From contig NZ_AP026802.1 in assembly GCF_033095985.1 (NCBI RefSeq), positions 1-64,000 of the forward strand: a stretch of DNA of 64,000 nucleotides, read 5' to 3'. This stretch comes from Xylocopilactobacillus apicola. GTDB taxonomy: Bacteria; Bacillota; Bacilli; Lactobacillales; Lactobacillaceae. Positions 50,557-60,526 of this stretch are shown in pieces. Both the position numbers and the translations under genes were made by a program. Each line of letters opens with the position of its first letter. Position 1 is the first letter of the stretch. A model generated the notes under the pieces. That model did no database searches. It worked only from the letters and a program-made list of their open reading frames with translations, and was not told the origin of the DNA.

Positions 50557-53500
50557 TTATGGTGTGTTATTGACTAAAGTAAAAGTAATTTGACCATTAT
50601 AACTTCCAGCCGTTGGAATATCACTTGGAATTGATTTAAAGCTTAACGTCCAGGGATAATTCTTAGTATCTGGCTTGTTATCACTTTTAGTCCCACTGTA
50701 AATCGTCTGTCCTGTTGACGTCAGATGCGTTGTTGTCCCTGCTGTTGTATCGTGATAGTATAGCGGATCTCCCTTAATTACCTTTGTAGAATTTGTTGTC
50801 AGCGTAAATGGTTTCGTTACCGCTGCCTCAATATGCCACTGCTTTGCGGTATCGCTGTTGCGGTTGTCGGTTTTCTTTATATTCTGGGAATCACTCACAT
50901 ACTCCTGATTCTTTAAATATCCCTCATGCGTCCCAAAATCAATACTTCTGGAAGTCGCTTCTAAAGTCTGAGTCCCTACCTGATCCCACACGTACGTTCT
51001 TGTATCGCTTCTTACAGCTGATTCATTCATCATCTGGGTTACAGTCAGCTCATTTCCTTTTGGTTCGTGCGGTGAACCTGTTCCAACTTCTCGCCACTGA
51101 GGATTAGTTACATAGTAAATCGGTGTCGGATTATCAACATCATTGATCGCATCCTCGACAGTAGGGTTTGCTAACATCTCGTTGCTGACATAATCTTCAA
51201 GGATAAAATTCGGTCCAAATGTGATCTTCCAGAGCTTCGGTGTATTCGCCAGCATCCCTTTGCGATAGCTGCTGTACACCCGCTTTGTGTTGAATTGGGT
51301 TAAATCCAAGCTTGTTAATTTACTACACCCACTGAACATCGCATTAAAGTTACCCACTTTTTCGGTGTCAAAGCCGCTTACATCTAACCTTGTTATCTCG
51401 GCACAGCCGCCAAACATTCCATTCATATTCGTCACATTTTTTGTCTTAAAAAAGCTGACATCAATATTTGGCAGTACGGTACAGCGATTAAACATATTAT
51501 CCATTGCCGTTACCTGACTCGTGTCAAACTTCACTGAATCCAGCTTGAGATCAGTCATCGACCGGCAGTAGTAGAACATCCCTGACATACTGGTAACTTT
51601 GCTTGTATCAAAATTCCTAAGATCAAGTGTTGTTAGCCCAGTACTAAAACCAAACATCGAACGCATATCCAAAACATTACTGGTAACGAAATTATTCAAA
51701 TTTATTGTTGGTAACGAGCTACATTCGAAAAACATTAAACTCATATCTGTTACCAGACTGGTGTTGAAGTGGGTCACATCTAAACTGGTTATCTTCTTGC
51801 AGCTCGTGAACATTGCTGACATATTTGTTACTTTGCTGGTATCAAATTTGGTCACATCGATATTTGTTAAGTTATTGCACTCCTTAAACATCGCTGCCAT
51901 ATTTTCCACTTTACTGGTATCAAAATGGGTCACATCTAGATTAGGCAGCTGACTACAGTAGCCAAACATGCTAGACATATCTGTTACGTTGCTTGTATTA
52001 AAATTGGTTACGTCTATCGCTGTTAATGACGAACATTGCGAAAACATTGAGCTCATGTTGGTCACTTCACTGGTGTCAAGCTGGGCAAGGCCCTCAATTG
52101 AGGTCATTGCACTCATTCGGCTGAAAAGTCCAAATAGTGAATTCTTGGCAGTCACTCCAGGAGAAATAACCGTTTTAACGATCTGACTATCTTTTCGATA
52201 CCAAGGCCAGTCTGATGTGGGTTTTCCATCATCACCAATGTAATTAACACGATCTACATCAAAATTCAGCTCATGCGGATAGATTGTCAATACGTTGTTA
52301 CTATCAACAACCCACCAGCTCCCTAAATTAAAAGTTGTTTGATTACTCACCCCATCTTGATCTTTGATGGTCACCGTGATCGTTTGATTATAAGTATCTG
52401 AAGGATTGTAGCCCATGTCATCTGGTAGTTGAGCGGTCCAATTCTGGTCAACTCCTGAAGCACTGGTGATTAAACGATTCAATACCCCAGTCGTTGGATT
52501 TTGTAAATTCCAAGGGACTGTTTTTGTCACTCCGGTTTTGGACCGGTATGTTAAATAAAAATCGACGTACGCGGGATTACCAACAACTCCAGTTGAACGG
52601 TTATTTACTTTTCCGCTAATAACCGAATGATCTCCATTATATTTAGGCTGATCGGTTTTGACTGTTGGCCGAAAAATTAAGATTTTATTGCTTGCGCTAT
52701 TAGTTTCACTAGTTGTGGCAGGTTTGGTCCCAACTTGATAAGTTAACGTGGCTTTATTGGGGTAGCCGAGATAAAAGCTTTGAGGATCAGCGGTTGACTG
52801 CCATTGAGCTTGCCAAGTCGCTGAATTATTTTTGTTGACACATCCTTTGATTAGAAAAGTGAAAATATGGCCAGCAGTACCGTAAAAATTGGTGTCTGAA
52901 AGAGCGGTGGGTTTGGCTGCAATAGTCAAATGATTTAAAGTATTAATGGTAATATCGAAATTGTTAGTAACAACGTTTCCGTCCTCATCAGTTACTACCA
53001 CGTCGAGTGGATTAACCTGCCAGGCGGGATTAAGATCGTCTTCGATCTGATACTTTTTTAAATAATCTGCAGGACTTTGAGGGTAAGTCAGAATTTGAGT
53101 GATTGAATATAGAGGCCGGACCTGACTTGGGTGAATCGTTGGATAGGGCGGGTCAAGTAACGGAGTTGGTTGGAAATCGGAGAGGGTCCCGAGCGGCAAG
53201 GCTTGAGCGTTAATTGTAAGCGGGTCGATACTTTCATCATTTCCGGCTTTGTTAGCACCTGGCATTGCAATATTAGCCAAAGAACCCAAGATAAAGCCGC
53301 TGCCTAAAATTCCCCAAGCATCAGGCGTAGTTTTAAATTCGTATTGAAAACCAGATTTATTTTCGAAAATTCCTGTTAACTGTGATGGTGCAGTAATGGA
53401 CCAAGTATCAGCAGAAAAATCAGTTAGCCCATTTAAGCCAGGGGCGTATTTGATAATCGTGTCGCTTCTGGTATAAATTTTGATAAATTGATTAATATCA

Positions 53501-54102
53501 AAGCTGACAACTTTGACATTATTAATCGTACCCATGGTAATATGACCGCCCGAAACAACTGCTGGTGTATCCGTGCCGTGAAGGACAAAACTTGATTTTA
53601 CTTTGGCGCTCATTTGACCAGGCGCGGTGTTGGAAGTTCCGACTGCCCCAATGGGAATCAAAAATGCGTATTTAGTTGCATTTGTCGTTGTGACTTCTGT
53701 AATGACATCAATCGCATGACCAAAATTATCAAATCCGACGTTAGTATAAGTTATCTTAGCTTGCATATTGCCATTTGAACCAGCAGTTGGATATAACATA
53801 TAAATTCCGGGCGTATTGGGCATGTTAGGAATGTTCATACTGGCATCGTAAGGTTGGAGCGTACAATTACTGATCGGAGTTGCAACAATTCTTGTTTGCG
53901 CGCTGACCACCGGTGAAAAAGCATATTTGCCGTCGATTTGCGTAGTAAGATCGGTGCTAACTCCTGGCATTTGAGGTAACGGAGTTCCAGTAAATGCTGA
54001 AACTATTTTCCCTTGAAAGAGAAATGCTGAAAATAATGCAATAAAGAAAGCCATTGCTAATCCCTTTTTATTCATCATTTTTTCAATAAATTTTTTTAAC
54101 AT
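50557..54102 (-). CDS. BspA-type leucine-rich-repeat surface protein with WxL-like end
   Basis: An 1181-residue exported protein. The signal peptide (residues 10-37, LAMAFFIALFSAFLFQGKIVS, read in part) is followed by beta-rich domains. A long array of BspA-like/DUF285 repeats (about 660-1000) carries the pattern NMSSMFSQCSSLTAIDVTNF. The C-terminus has AKQWHIEAAVTKPF and YPWTLSF ending ITFTLVNNTP, as in WxL cell-wall-binding domains. No LPxTG sorting signal. A likely non-covalently wall-bound adhesin. Transcribed alone. Confidence 0.88.
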   Translation of the reverse strand: MLKKFIEKMMNKKGLAMAFFIALFSAFLFQGKIVSAFTGTPLPQMPGVSTDLTTQIDGKYAFSPVVSAQTRIVATPISNCTLQPYDASMNIPNMPNTPGIYMLYPTAGSNGNMQAKITYTNVGFDNFGHAIDVITEVTTTNATKYAFLIPIGAVGTSNTAPGQMSAKVKSSFVLHGTDTPAVVSGGHITMGTINNVKVVSFDINQFIKIYTRSDTIIKYAPGLNGLTDFSADTWSITAPSQLTGIFENKSGFQYEFKTTPDAWGILGSGFILGSLANIAMPGANKAGNDESIDPLTINAQALPLGTLSDFQPTPLLDPPYPTIHPSQVRPLYSITQILTYPQSPADYLKKYQIEDDLNPAWQVNPLDVVVTDEDGNVVTNNFDITINTLNHLTIAAKPTALSDTNFYGTAGHIFTFLIKGCVNKNNSATWQAQWQSTADPQSFYLGYPNKATLTYQVGTKPATTSETNSASNKILIFRPTVKTDQPKYNGDHSVISGKVNNRSTGVVGNPAYVDFYLTYRSKTGVTKTVPWNLQNPTTGVLNRLITSASGVDQNWTAQLPDDMGYNPSDTYNQTITVTIKDQDGVSNQTTFNLGSWWVVDSNNVLTIYPHELNFDVDRVNYIGDDGKPTSDWPWYRKDSQIVKTVISPGVTAKNSLFGLFSRMSAMTSIEGLAQLDTSEVTNMSSMFSQCSSLTAIDVTNFNTSNVTDMSSMFGYCSQLPNLDVTHFDTSKVENMAAMFKECNNLTNIDVTKFDTSKVTNMSAMFTSCKKITSLDVTHFNTSLVTDMSLMFFECSSLPTINLNNFVTSNVLDMRSMFGFSTGLTTLDLRNFDTSKVTSMSGMFYYCRSMTDLKLDSVKFDTSQVTAMDNMFNRCTVLPNIDVSFFKTKNVTNMNGMFGGCAEITRLDVSGFDTEKVGNFNAMFSGCSKLTSLDLTQFNTKRVYSSYRKGMLANTPKLWKITFGPNFILEDYVSNEMLANPTVEDAINDVDNPTPIYYVTNPQWREVGTGSPHEPKGNELTVTQMMNESAVRSDTRTYVWDQVGTQTLEATSRSIDFGTHEGYLKNQEYVSDSQNIKKTDNRNSDTAKQWHIEAAVTKPFTLTTNSTKVIKGDPLYYHDTTAGTTTHLTSTGQTIYSGTKSDNKPDTKNYPWTLSFKSIPSDIPTAGSYNGQITFTLVNNTP

Positions 54103-54247
54103 TTTCCACCACTTTCCGAAACACTACTCCCTAAATGGTAACAAATCTAGAAATAATCACACGTCAGTATTTATAAATTTTTTTCAAATTATGATACACT
54201 TGTGAAAAAAAGTGAAATTTCTTTACTTGAACACAAGGGGAAAAGTT

Positions 54248-54689
54248 ATGGAATATTTTGAAGATCACAAACTTTATCAGTTGCTTGATGAACCAAATTT
54301 TGAACTTATCAAAGATTTTCTTTCAGAGTTTGGTTTAGATAGTGTGGATTGGCATGGACGGACATTCATGATGTCAGCAGTAGTTGAAGGAAAATCTGAA
54401 TTGGTTGAATATTTGATCAATTAGGATGCAATGTTGATGCAAAAGATTTGCAAGGATTAACACGCTATATTTGGCAGCTATTAATGATCAAACAGAAAGC
54501 TTAAAAATTTTGATTGATGCGGGTGCAAAAATTGATATCCAGGATAACGAGGGTAATACACCTTTATGGCGGGCAGCTATGAGAAACCGTAAAGGGTCGC
54601 CAGTGATTGATGCATTAATGGAAGCTGGTGCAAATCCAGCTATTTCAAATAATCACGGGGTATCTGCTCAAAATTTATTGGGAGCATAA
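54248..54689 (+). pseudogene. Ankyrin-repeat protein, two single-base frameshifts
   Basis: Two fragments in different frames give one ankyrin protein: HGRTFMMSAVVEGKSELVEY (first), then GCNVDAKDLQGLT, then LAAINDQTESLKILIDAGAK and GNTPLWRAAMRNRKG (second). A missing T near 54423 (NTLG read as a stop) and a missing C near 54464 (ACACGC where ACACCGC is expected) explain both shifts. About 148 residues when repaired. Role unknown; ankyrin genes in such islands often pair with toxins. Confidence 0.7.
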
Positions 54690-54809
54690 ATGGTTAATTC
54701 TAAAGAAGAATTTGATGGATATCATCTGAATACTGATCAAGCGGTTTTGAAAGATATCAATTGGTCAGTTTTATCAGACATCATTCAGGCGGCTAAGGTT
54801 TATGAATGA
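54690..54809 (+). CDS. Small hypothetical protein
   Basis: A 39-residue frame (MVNSKEEFDGYHLNTDQAVL, then KDINWSVLSDIIQAAKVYE) beginning right after the ankyrin stop. Its stop overlaps the next gene's ATG (ATGA). The overlap and spacing suggest it belongs to the same operon. Not recognised; it may be a truncated piece of a longer protein. Confidence 0.4.
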   Translation: MVNSKEEFDGYHLNTDQAVLKDINWSVLSDIIQAAKVYE

Positions 54810-55262
54810 TTAGCAATATAAACGATCTTATCAAAGCCGAAGGATTGGACGATCTCCAAGCGCTTTTTGCCAAATATGAAACATTTGAAGAAATTCCCAT
54901 TTTTTCAAGGTTCAGTCATATTTCATTTCTCAGCTCACTTTCGTTTAATGAAAAGTACAAAGTTTTACTAAAAACGGGTTTAGATTTAGTTGAAAAATGC
55001 AATTCTATCACCCGTCAGTATTACTGATTGGGATAACTATGAGGAGATAAATTGCCTCATTCCTAACTTGTTTATTTCACCAAGAAAAGATTGGCTGCTA
55101 TCTAAGTTAAAGCTCAGAAGTACTCAAACCGTTGAAGAAAACTTGGTGCTCGAATATTTGTTTTCGTTAGATCGGATGGACTACAAGGTCTATCGGCAAA
55201 TGATTTTGAAAAATATAAGCGGATTTATGTTTGGAACAAAGTTTAATTTTAAAGGATTTTAG
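54806..55262 (+). pseudogene. Hypothetical protein interrupted by one frameshift
   Basis: The frames 54806-55027 and 54990-55262 join into one protein of about 151 residues if the A5 run at about 54993 is A4: GLDLVENAILSPVSITDWDN. The protein is helical, with no family I recognise. It is translationally coupled to the small upstream frame. The homopolymer position makes an assembly error a real possibility. Confidence 0.55.
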
Positions 55263-55305
55263 GTTAAACTGAATGAAAAAGTTTGCAGATAAGGAGGAGT
55301 GATTC

Positions 55306-56424
55306 ATGGTAGAAAGACTTAAGATCAACACAGATGTGCTGTCCTATTACGTTGAAAACTCTGGAATCCCAAAAGAAATACTGCAGACAAAAACTCAAAA
55401 TTTGGACAGTTTTTTAGACGGAAGTAAGAAACCGACGTTTAATCAACTATCTGAGCTTGCTAAAGTAATTAATGTTCCAACGGGATTATTGCTTTTGCAG
55501 CATTCGATGGAAATAACTCCGAGAAGGCTTAAATTTAGAACTTTAAATTCTGAAAGTCTTGATGGTTTAAGTAATGAATTAAGAAACACTGTTTCAGAAA
55601 TGCAGTTAAAACAAGACTTTTTGAAAGGCGAGATTGATACAAATTTAGATTTTATCGGCAAGTTTTCAATTGAAGACGATTACTTAGAAGTTGTTAAAGA
55701 CATAAGAGCTAGACTTTCAATTCCGATTAACTATCAAAAAGAAATCGGCCAGAATCCACTAAAATACTTTAGAACTAAGATCAATCAAATGGGTGTATTT
55801 GCGTTTTTTAACGGAAAGATAAAAGACAATACTCATTTAAATTTAGATCTTAATGAATTTAGAGGTTTTGTGCTTAGTGATAAAAGAGCTCCGATTATTT
55901 TTATTAATCAAAAGGATAGTAAAAGTGGACAACTGTTTACCCTGATTCATGAGCTCGTTCATTTGTTTATTGGGGATGATGAAATTTTTAATTTGTTGGA
56001 AACTGAATTATATACTTTCGATCAAACAGAGGCTTTTGTAAATAAAGTTGCTGCTGAAATATTAATGCCGAAGTCAGAAATTTTAAAAACGGATTCCAAA
56101 ATTGAGACGCTTTATAAATTGTTTCCTGTCAGCAAATTTGTCATTGTTCGCAGATTGTTAGATCTTGGAAAAATATCAAAAACTGAATATGAAGAAATTA
56201 TTGTTGAATTAGAAGATTATTTTAAGAGCCTTCCAAAAGCTAAGAAAGTCAAGGGCGGCGGGAATTACCTGAATAATTTGAATTTTAGAATGGATAAGAT
56301 GTTTTTTCACTATGTTGAAAATGCAGTAAAACAAAATCGAATTTCTTATACAGATGCTTTTAATATTGTCGGTGTTGGTTATAAGGGATACAAGACCTTA
56401 ATTTTAAGTATTTTAAACGTGTAA
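55306..56424 (+). CDS. HTH plus ImmA/IrrE-type metallopeptidase
   Basis: A 372-residue protein. The N-terminal XRE-like helix-turn-helix region (residues 10-65) is followed by a zinc peptidase domain with HELVH (215-219) and a downstream KVAAEILMP. Such proteins cleave repressors or act as antitoxin-like regulators in mobile and defence regions. The start follows AAGGAGGAG. No VapC-like partner is directly adjacent. Confidence 0.88.
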   Translation: MVERLKINTDVLSYYVENSGIPKEILQTKTQNLDSFLDGSKKPTFNQLSELAKVINVPTGLLLLQHSMEITPRRLKFRTLNSESLDGLSNELRNTVSEMQLKQDFLKGEIDTNLDFIGKFSIEDDYLEVVKDIRARLSIPINYQKEIGQNPLKYFRTKINQMGVFAFFNGKIKDNTHLNLDLNEFRGFVLSDKRAPIIFINQKDSKSGQLFTLIHELVHLFIGDDEIFNLLETELYTFDQTEAFVNKVAAEILMPKSEILKTDSKIETLYKLFPVSKFVIVRRLLDLGKISKTEYEEIIVELEDYFKSLPKAKKVKGGGNYLNNLNFRMDKMFFHYVENAVKQNRISYTDAFNIVGVGYKGYKTLILSILNV

Positions 56425-56495
56425 TTTATTTATATATGCAACTTAAATTCAACATGAAAGATAATAAATATCTTTAATTTACGAGAGAAATAGTC

Positions 56496-57443
56496 ATGAA
56501 AGAAGAATCAAATTATATATACAATCTATTAAATGATATATATGTAAAACATCAGAATTCAGATATTGGATTAGATTCAATATTAAAAAATGAATCTTTT
56601 AAAAAATTTTTTAAATTTTATTTAGAACCTGAACATTATCGAACAATATGTTTTGAAGCTATAGATAATTTTATAACTAGAATTGATACAGTTGATTATC
56701 AAGATGGGGCAAGTAATGTAAGTAATGAAGAAACGGATAAAATTATGTTGAATTTTAGCAATGATTTATCTGATGCCATTGATATTAGGTTAAGTATGCA
56801 AAATGATTCAAATGAAAGTTATTTGGGCGGAGTTAAAGAAGTAAGGGATCATATTAATATTATTGTTTTAAAAAAAATATGCTTCAAAACTTATCCTGTT
56901 ATGACAGCTGTAAGTAAAGTCGTATCATCTCAAGAGCTAAGAATTAGAGATCAAAAAAAGAGTTTAGATGATTTTATAGATAATAGCTATCACAAATTAA
57001 GAGATCTAGATAATGAGCAAGAAGGCATAAAAGAGAGTATCGATACTTTAAATTCTGATTTAGAAAAGTCTAAAGAAGGAGTGAATGAAATCAGAAGTAT
57101 TAAAAGTACTATTTACACAGATTTTATTGCAATATTGGGTATATTTTCAGCTTTAATCTTTTCTCTGTTTGGTGGATTTTCAAGTATTTCTAACATTTTA
57201 ACAGAGGTATCTGGGAAACAAAGTATTTCTAGAATAATTATTTCCATTTCATTATTAGGAATTTTATTGATATGTTTGATATTTTGTTTATTACAATTTA
57301 TTGCTACAATGTCCAATCGATCAATTTCATTGAGCAATAATAAGAATCCGTTTTCAAAATATCCTATATTTATTGTTAGTTTAATAATCTTTTTTATAAT
57401 GGCAATAATAGGATTAGCTTGTATGATTTTTGCTCATATATGA
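56496..57443 (+). CDS. Hypothetical coiled-coil protein with three C-terminal TM helices
   Basis: A 315-residue protein. The N-terminal 140 residues are helical and polar. A coiled coil (about 165-205, DQKKSLDDFIDNSYHKLRDL onwards) leads to three membrane helices (about 208-230, 245-268 and 290-313). The codon use is very A/T-rich. Not recognised. The plan of cytoplasmic sensor, coiled coil and membrane effector recalls membrane-acting defence proteins, but that is inference. Confidence 0.75.
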   Translation: MKEESNYIYNLLNDIYVKHQNSDIGLDSILKNESFKKFFKFYLEPEHYRTICFEAIDNFITRIDTVDYQDGASNVSNEETDKIMLNFSNDLSDAIDIRLSMQNDSNESYLGGVKEVRDHINIIVLKKICFKTYPVMTAVSKVVSSQELRIRDQKKSLDDFIDNSYHKLRDLDNEQEGIKESIDTLNSDLEKSKEGVNEIRSIKSTIYTDFIAILGIFSALIFSLFGGFSSISNILTEVSGKQSISRIIISISLLGILLICLIFCLLQFIATMSNRSISLSNNKNPFSKYPIFIVSLIIFFIMAIIGLACMIFAHI

Positions 57444-57632
57444 TTTTAGATAATAAATTTTAAATGTGGATAACGAAAGAACTTGAATACAATTAGATCT
57501 TCTTAATCTCGATGACAATCTATCGAGGAGTTGAGGCGTTTGATTTAATAACTTTATAAATTATAATAATTAAATCTAGAAGGTTCAATTATTCAATGAA
57601 TAGATGCGATATAGTATGGAGGAATAAATAAA

Positions 57633-58331
57633 TTGTCAAAAACCGATGCTTATTTTTTTACGGAAGATTTATCAAACTTTGAAAAAAGCAGTATAGATTT
57701 AATAAAGCCCGCAATTTGCGGATACTGTAATATGACAGGAGATCAAAAATTAATAAACACGATTATTGATGATATAAATATAAGTGATTTTGCGGGAGTA
57801 ACTTTAACTTTTTGCTATAATTGTAAAAATATTTCTGCCAGGTTTTTATTTTACAATGAATGGGAGGGAAATTATACTGTTGCCAAGTCTGCACCGGCAG
57901 AAGATTTTAAACAAGAGGATCTTAATAGTTATATTGAGAAAGAATATCCGGAATTTAGTGAAATATACAAGCAATCTCAAATTGCTGAAACAAATGGATT
58001 AAATCAAGTTGCAGGAATAGCTTATAGAAAATCGCTAGAGTTTTTAGTCTCAGATTTTTTATTAAAGGTGCAACATGAAGATGAGAATTGGGTTAACGAC
58101 TATAACACTTCGCTTTCCCAAAAAATAGAAAAACTAGGAGATCAAAGAATAAAGACATTAGCTAAGGCCAGTTCTTGGCTCGGTAATGATCAGGCCCACT
58201 ATTCCAAAAGGCATCCCGAATTTGATGTGGAAGATCTGAAAGCGTTTATAAAAGTCATGGTTTTGGCAATTGAAAATGATTACCAAATATCTAAAGCAGA
58301 AGCATTAATTAATAGAAAGAAAGAACAATAA
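57633..58331 (+). CDS. DUF4145 domain protein
   Basis: 232 residues starting at a TTG after GGAGG. A zinc-ribbon-like pair (CGYC near 30 and CYNC near 63) is followed by the DUF4145 helical domain (QVAGIAYRKSLEFLVSDFL; SWLGNDQAHYSKRHPE). DUF4145 occurs in and near restriction and abortive-infection genes. Function not established. Confidence 0.82.
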   Translation: MSKTDAYFFTEDLSNFEKSSIDLIKPAICGYCNMTGDQKLINTIIDDINISDFAGVTLTFCYNCKNISARFLFYNEWEGNYTVAKSAPAEDFKQEDLNSYIEKEYPEFSEIYKQSQIAETNGLNQVAGIAYRKSLEFLVSDFLLKVQHEDENWVNDYNTSLSQKIEKLGDQRIKTLAKASSWLGNDQAHYSKRHPEFDVEDLKAFIKVMVLAIENDYQISKAEALINRKKEQ

Positions 58332-58686
58332 AGAACAATATTTTTTATTAATGATATAAACCAAAGAAATTAGAATAAAAATTTATTTTACTATGTAAAA
58401 AGTAAATGATCGATTCTAAAAAGCAAAGAGCGCACTCTGTGAGTACGCTCTCAGGATCTCCTTCTACATCATGGTAGATGAGATAACATTATGTTAACAA
58501 CTCTTAATCAATTTGTTAATCTTCACGAAAAATTAATTTTAAATAACAGATAAGATTTTCAAATTTTGCTAGGATGACACACTTAAAGACATGAAAATTT
58601 GATTTACAAGTTAGCTAAGATTATATCTGGCAAAAGACAAATCTCGTCAAAGACTCATACAAATTATAGAAAAGGAGAGACGTAAA
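58332..58686. other. Gap with a strong hairpin
   Basis: 355 bp without a convincing gene. GAGCGcACTC pairs with GAGTaCGCTC (58428-58451), and the minus-strand side is followed by TTTGCTTTTT, so it looks like a terminator for leftward transcription although no leftward gene ends here. The right part supplies the AAAGGAGA site of the Fic-like gene. Confidence 0.45.
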
Positions 58687-59451
58687 TTGGATAATACTTC
58701 TTTAGCAAAATTTATTACCTCGTTGGGGAGTTTAAACGGGTACGGGAGTACAGTTTTGCAAACCAAAAAGGCTTTAGATTCAAAGTCGACAGAGCCATTG
58801 ACGCAAGATAGTGAAGATCCTGTCATTTTTTCCGATGCCTTGAAAGGAATCGCTGCTATCAAAGAAGTGGGCTTTTCCTCCGAGGGAATTATCTCAATCA
58901 ATAAGCAATTTGATTCGCCTTCAATCGAACAGCCTAATTGGCCCGGACATTTGAGAAATGCTACGTACAATGAAGAGGATCGCATCGCAATCATTGTTGA
59001 CGAGAAAAGCCAGTTAAAATACATTCCTAAAGAAGTTATTACTCGCAATGATCTTGATGAAATCGTAAATCAATATCGTCATTCTGCTCAAGAGGAATTC
59101 GATGCATGGACGGTGTTCGCTAAATTATCAAAATTACAAGCATTTCAGGATGGCAATAAACGAACAGCATTAATTGCAGCAAATAGTGCATATGGAACCT
59201 TTGAGTCGGGAAATTATTTAGTTCTTCCGTTTAATGATTTAGATCGTGCTGAATTTACTATTAACTTGATGCGTTATTATATCGCCAATGATGAAGCGAG
59301 CGAACAGAGTGCCTTTAATAAGATGATGAACACGTTACCTTCAACTGAAGAAAGAATTCGTGAGTTACACAAACCGATTAAAGAAGAAACTTTCACCGAT
59401 GCCAAAACCATCAGGCTTAAACCTCAAATCCGTTCGAAACATAACGATTAA
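58687..59451 (+). CDS. Second Fic/Doc-family protein with Gln at the catalytic His position
   Basis: 254 residues starting at TTG after AAAGGAGA. The Fic motif reads QAFQDGNKRTALIAANS (Gln151 in the His position), the same substitution as in the 19660 gene. N-terminal part: FSDALKGIAAIKEVGFSSEG; NWPGHLRNATYNEEDRIAII. It is likely cytoplasmic. The shared Gln suggests a subfamily rather than a chance loss. Confidence 0.85.
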   Translation: MDNTSLAKFITSLGSLNGYGSTVLQTKKALDSKSTEPLTQDSEDPVIFSDALKGIAAIKEVGFSSEGIISINKQFDSPSIEQPNWPGHLRNATYNEEDRIAIIVDEKSQLKYIPKEVITRNDLDEIVNQYRHSAQEEFDAWTVFAKLSKLQAFQDGNKRTALIAANSAYGTFESGNYLVLPFNDLDRAEFTINLMRYYIANDEASEQSAFNKMMNTLPSTEERIRELHKPIKEETFTDAKTIRLKPQIRSKHND

Positions 59452-59593
59452 ATTTATTAGCCAATTGCGATGTCTGGTAAAAGATAAATCTCAATTGACG
59501 AGTTGAAAATCCATCAACGATTTGCTGAATCAACTTTTAGTTTTTGAAATTTACTTAAATCAAGCCCTAACGGGAAATATTAGGAGGCCCATT

Positions 59594-60460
59594 TTGCCAA
59601 ACGGAAACGTAAAATTTAAAGAGATCGATGTATTTACAAAAGTTCCATATAAAGGAAATCCCGTTGCAGTGGTGATGGAAGGCGATAATTTATCGAGTAG
59701 TCAAATGCAGCAAATCGCTAATTGGATTCACCTTTCGGAGACAACTTTTGTTTGTTCTCCAAGTAATCCAGAAGCCGATTATCGCCTAAGGATTTTTTCT
59801 CCTAACAATGAATTGCCTTTTGCTGGCCACCCGACGATTGGCTCAGCTCATGCCGTATTAGAAAGTGGACTTCGCCCGCAGCACGAAGATTATGTGGTTC
59901 AAGAATGCGGCAGCGGTCTTGTGAAAATCTATCAAAAAGGCGAACAGTTGTTTCTGACGCTACCTGAACCAGTTAAGAAAGAAATCAGTTTTTCTCGGGT
60001 AAAACAACTTGCCGAAGCTCTTGGCATCAACGAGACAGAGATCGAAATTGCTGAACAAATTAATGTTGGCGCTGTTTGGGATACAGTAAAACTTCCAAGT
60101 GCTAAACGGGTCACAAATCTATTGCCAAATATGAACATGTTATCTAAATTAATTGCGCCTGGCGTTACAGGTCTGACTGTTTTTGGTCCAACTGATGATA
60201 ATTTCAGTGATTTTGAGGTTCGTTCTTTTGCACCTAATGAAGGCGTTGATGAAGATCCAGTCTGTGGCAGCGGCAATGGTAGTGTTGCAGTTTTAATTAA
60301 AGAACATCACCTGATCAATAAAAATAGTTACCTTGCAACTCAAGGAAAATGTCTTGGACGTGATGGACGAGTTGAAGTTAAGTTTACCGAGGATGACCAA
60401 ATTCTATTAGGCGGTAATGCTGTTAGCTGTATTGAAGGGAACTTGGTTTTGCCCGGTTAG
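59594..60460 (+). CDS. PhzF-family isomerase/epimerase
   Basis: 288 residues from the TTG at 59594, six bases after AGGAGG. Catalytic Glu49 lies in IHLSETTFVC; PFAGHPTIGSAHAV and DPVCGSGNGSVAVL are the two conserved glycine-rich loops of the diaminopimelate-epimerase-like fold. Members isomerise small acids; the substrate here is unknown. Confidence 0.9.
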   Translation: MPNGNVKFKEIDVFTKVPYKGNPVAVVMEGDNLSSSQMQQIANWIHLSETTFVCSPSNPEADYRLRIFSPNNELPFAGHPTIGSAHAVLESGLRPQHEDYVVQECGSGLVKIYQKGEQLFLTLPEPVKKEISFSRVKQLAEALGINETEIEIAEQINVGAVWDTVKLPSAKRVTNLLPNMNMLSKLIAPGVTGLTVFGPTDDNFSDFEVRSFAPNEGVDEDPVCGSGNGSVAVLIKEHHLINKNSYLATQGKCLGRDGRVEVKFTEDDQILLGGNAVSCIEGNLVLPG

Positions 60461-60526
60461 TGAATAAGCGACAACGTCGTTGAGCTTTGTTATAATAATA
60501 TCAAAAATAAATTAAGGAATTTGAAG

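Noticed and set aside
51200-52100. Regular repeats of about 70 bp that could suggest CRISPR or a tandem DNA repeat.
   Set aside because: They are coding repeats of the leucine-rich protein with diverged codons, and no spacer-repeat structure exists. I saw no CRISPR array in the window.
51287-52186. Plus-strand ORFs of 72-117 residues opposite the BspA repeats.
   Set aside because: They are antisense shadows of the repeated DUF285 coding sequence; repeats in one strand create repeated open frames in the other.
54990-55262. A separate TTG-started gene.
   Set aside because: It overlaps the preceding frame and joins it smoothly with one base removed from an A run, so it is better read as the second half of one gene.
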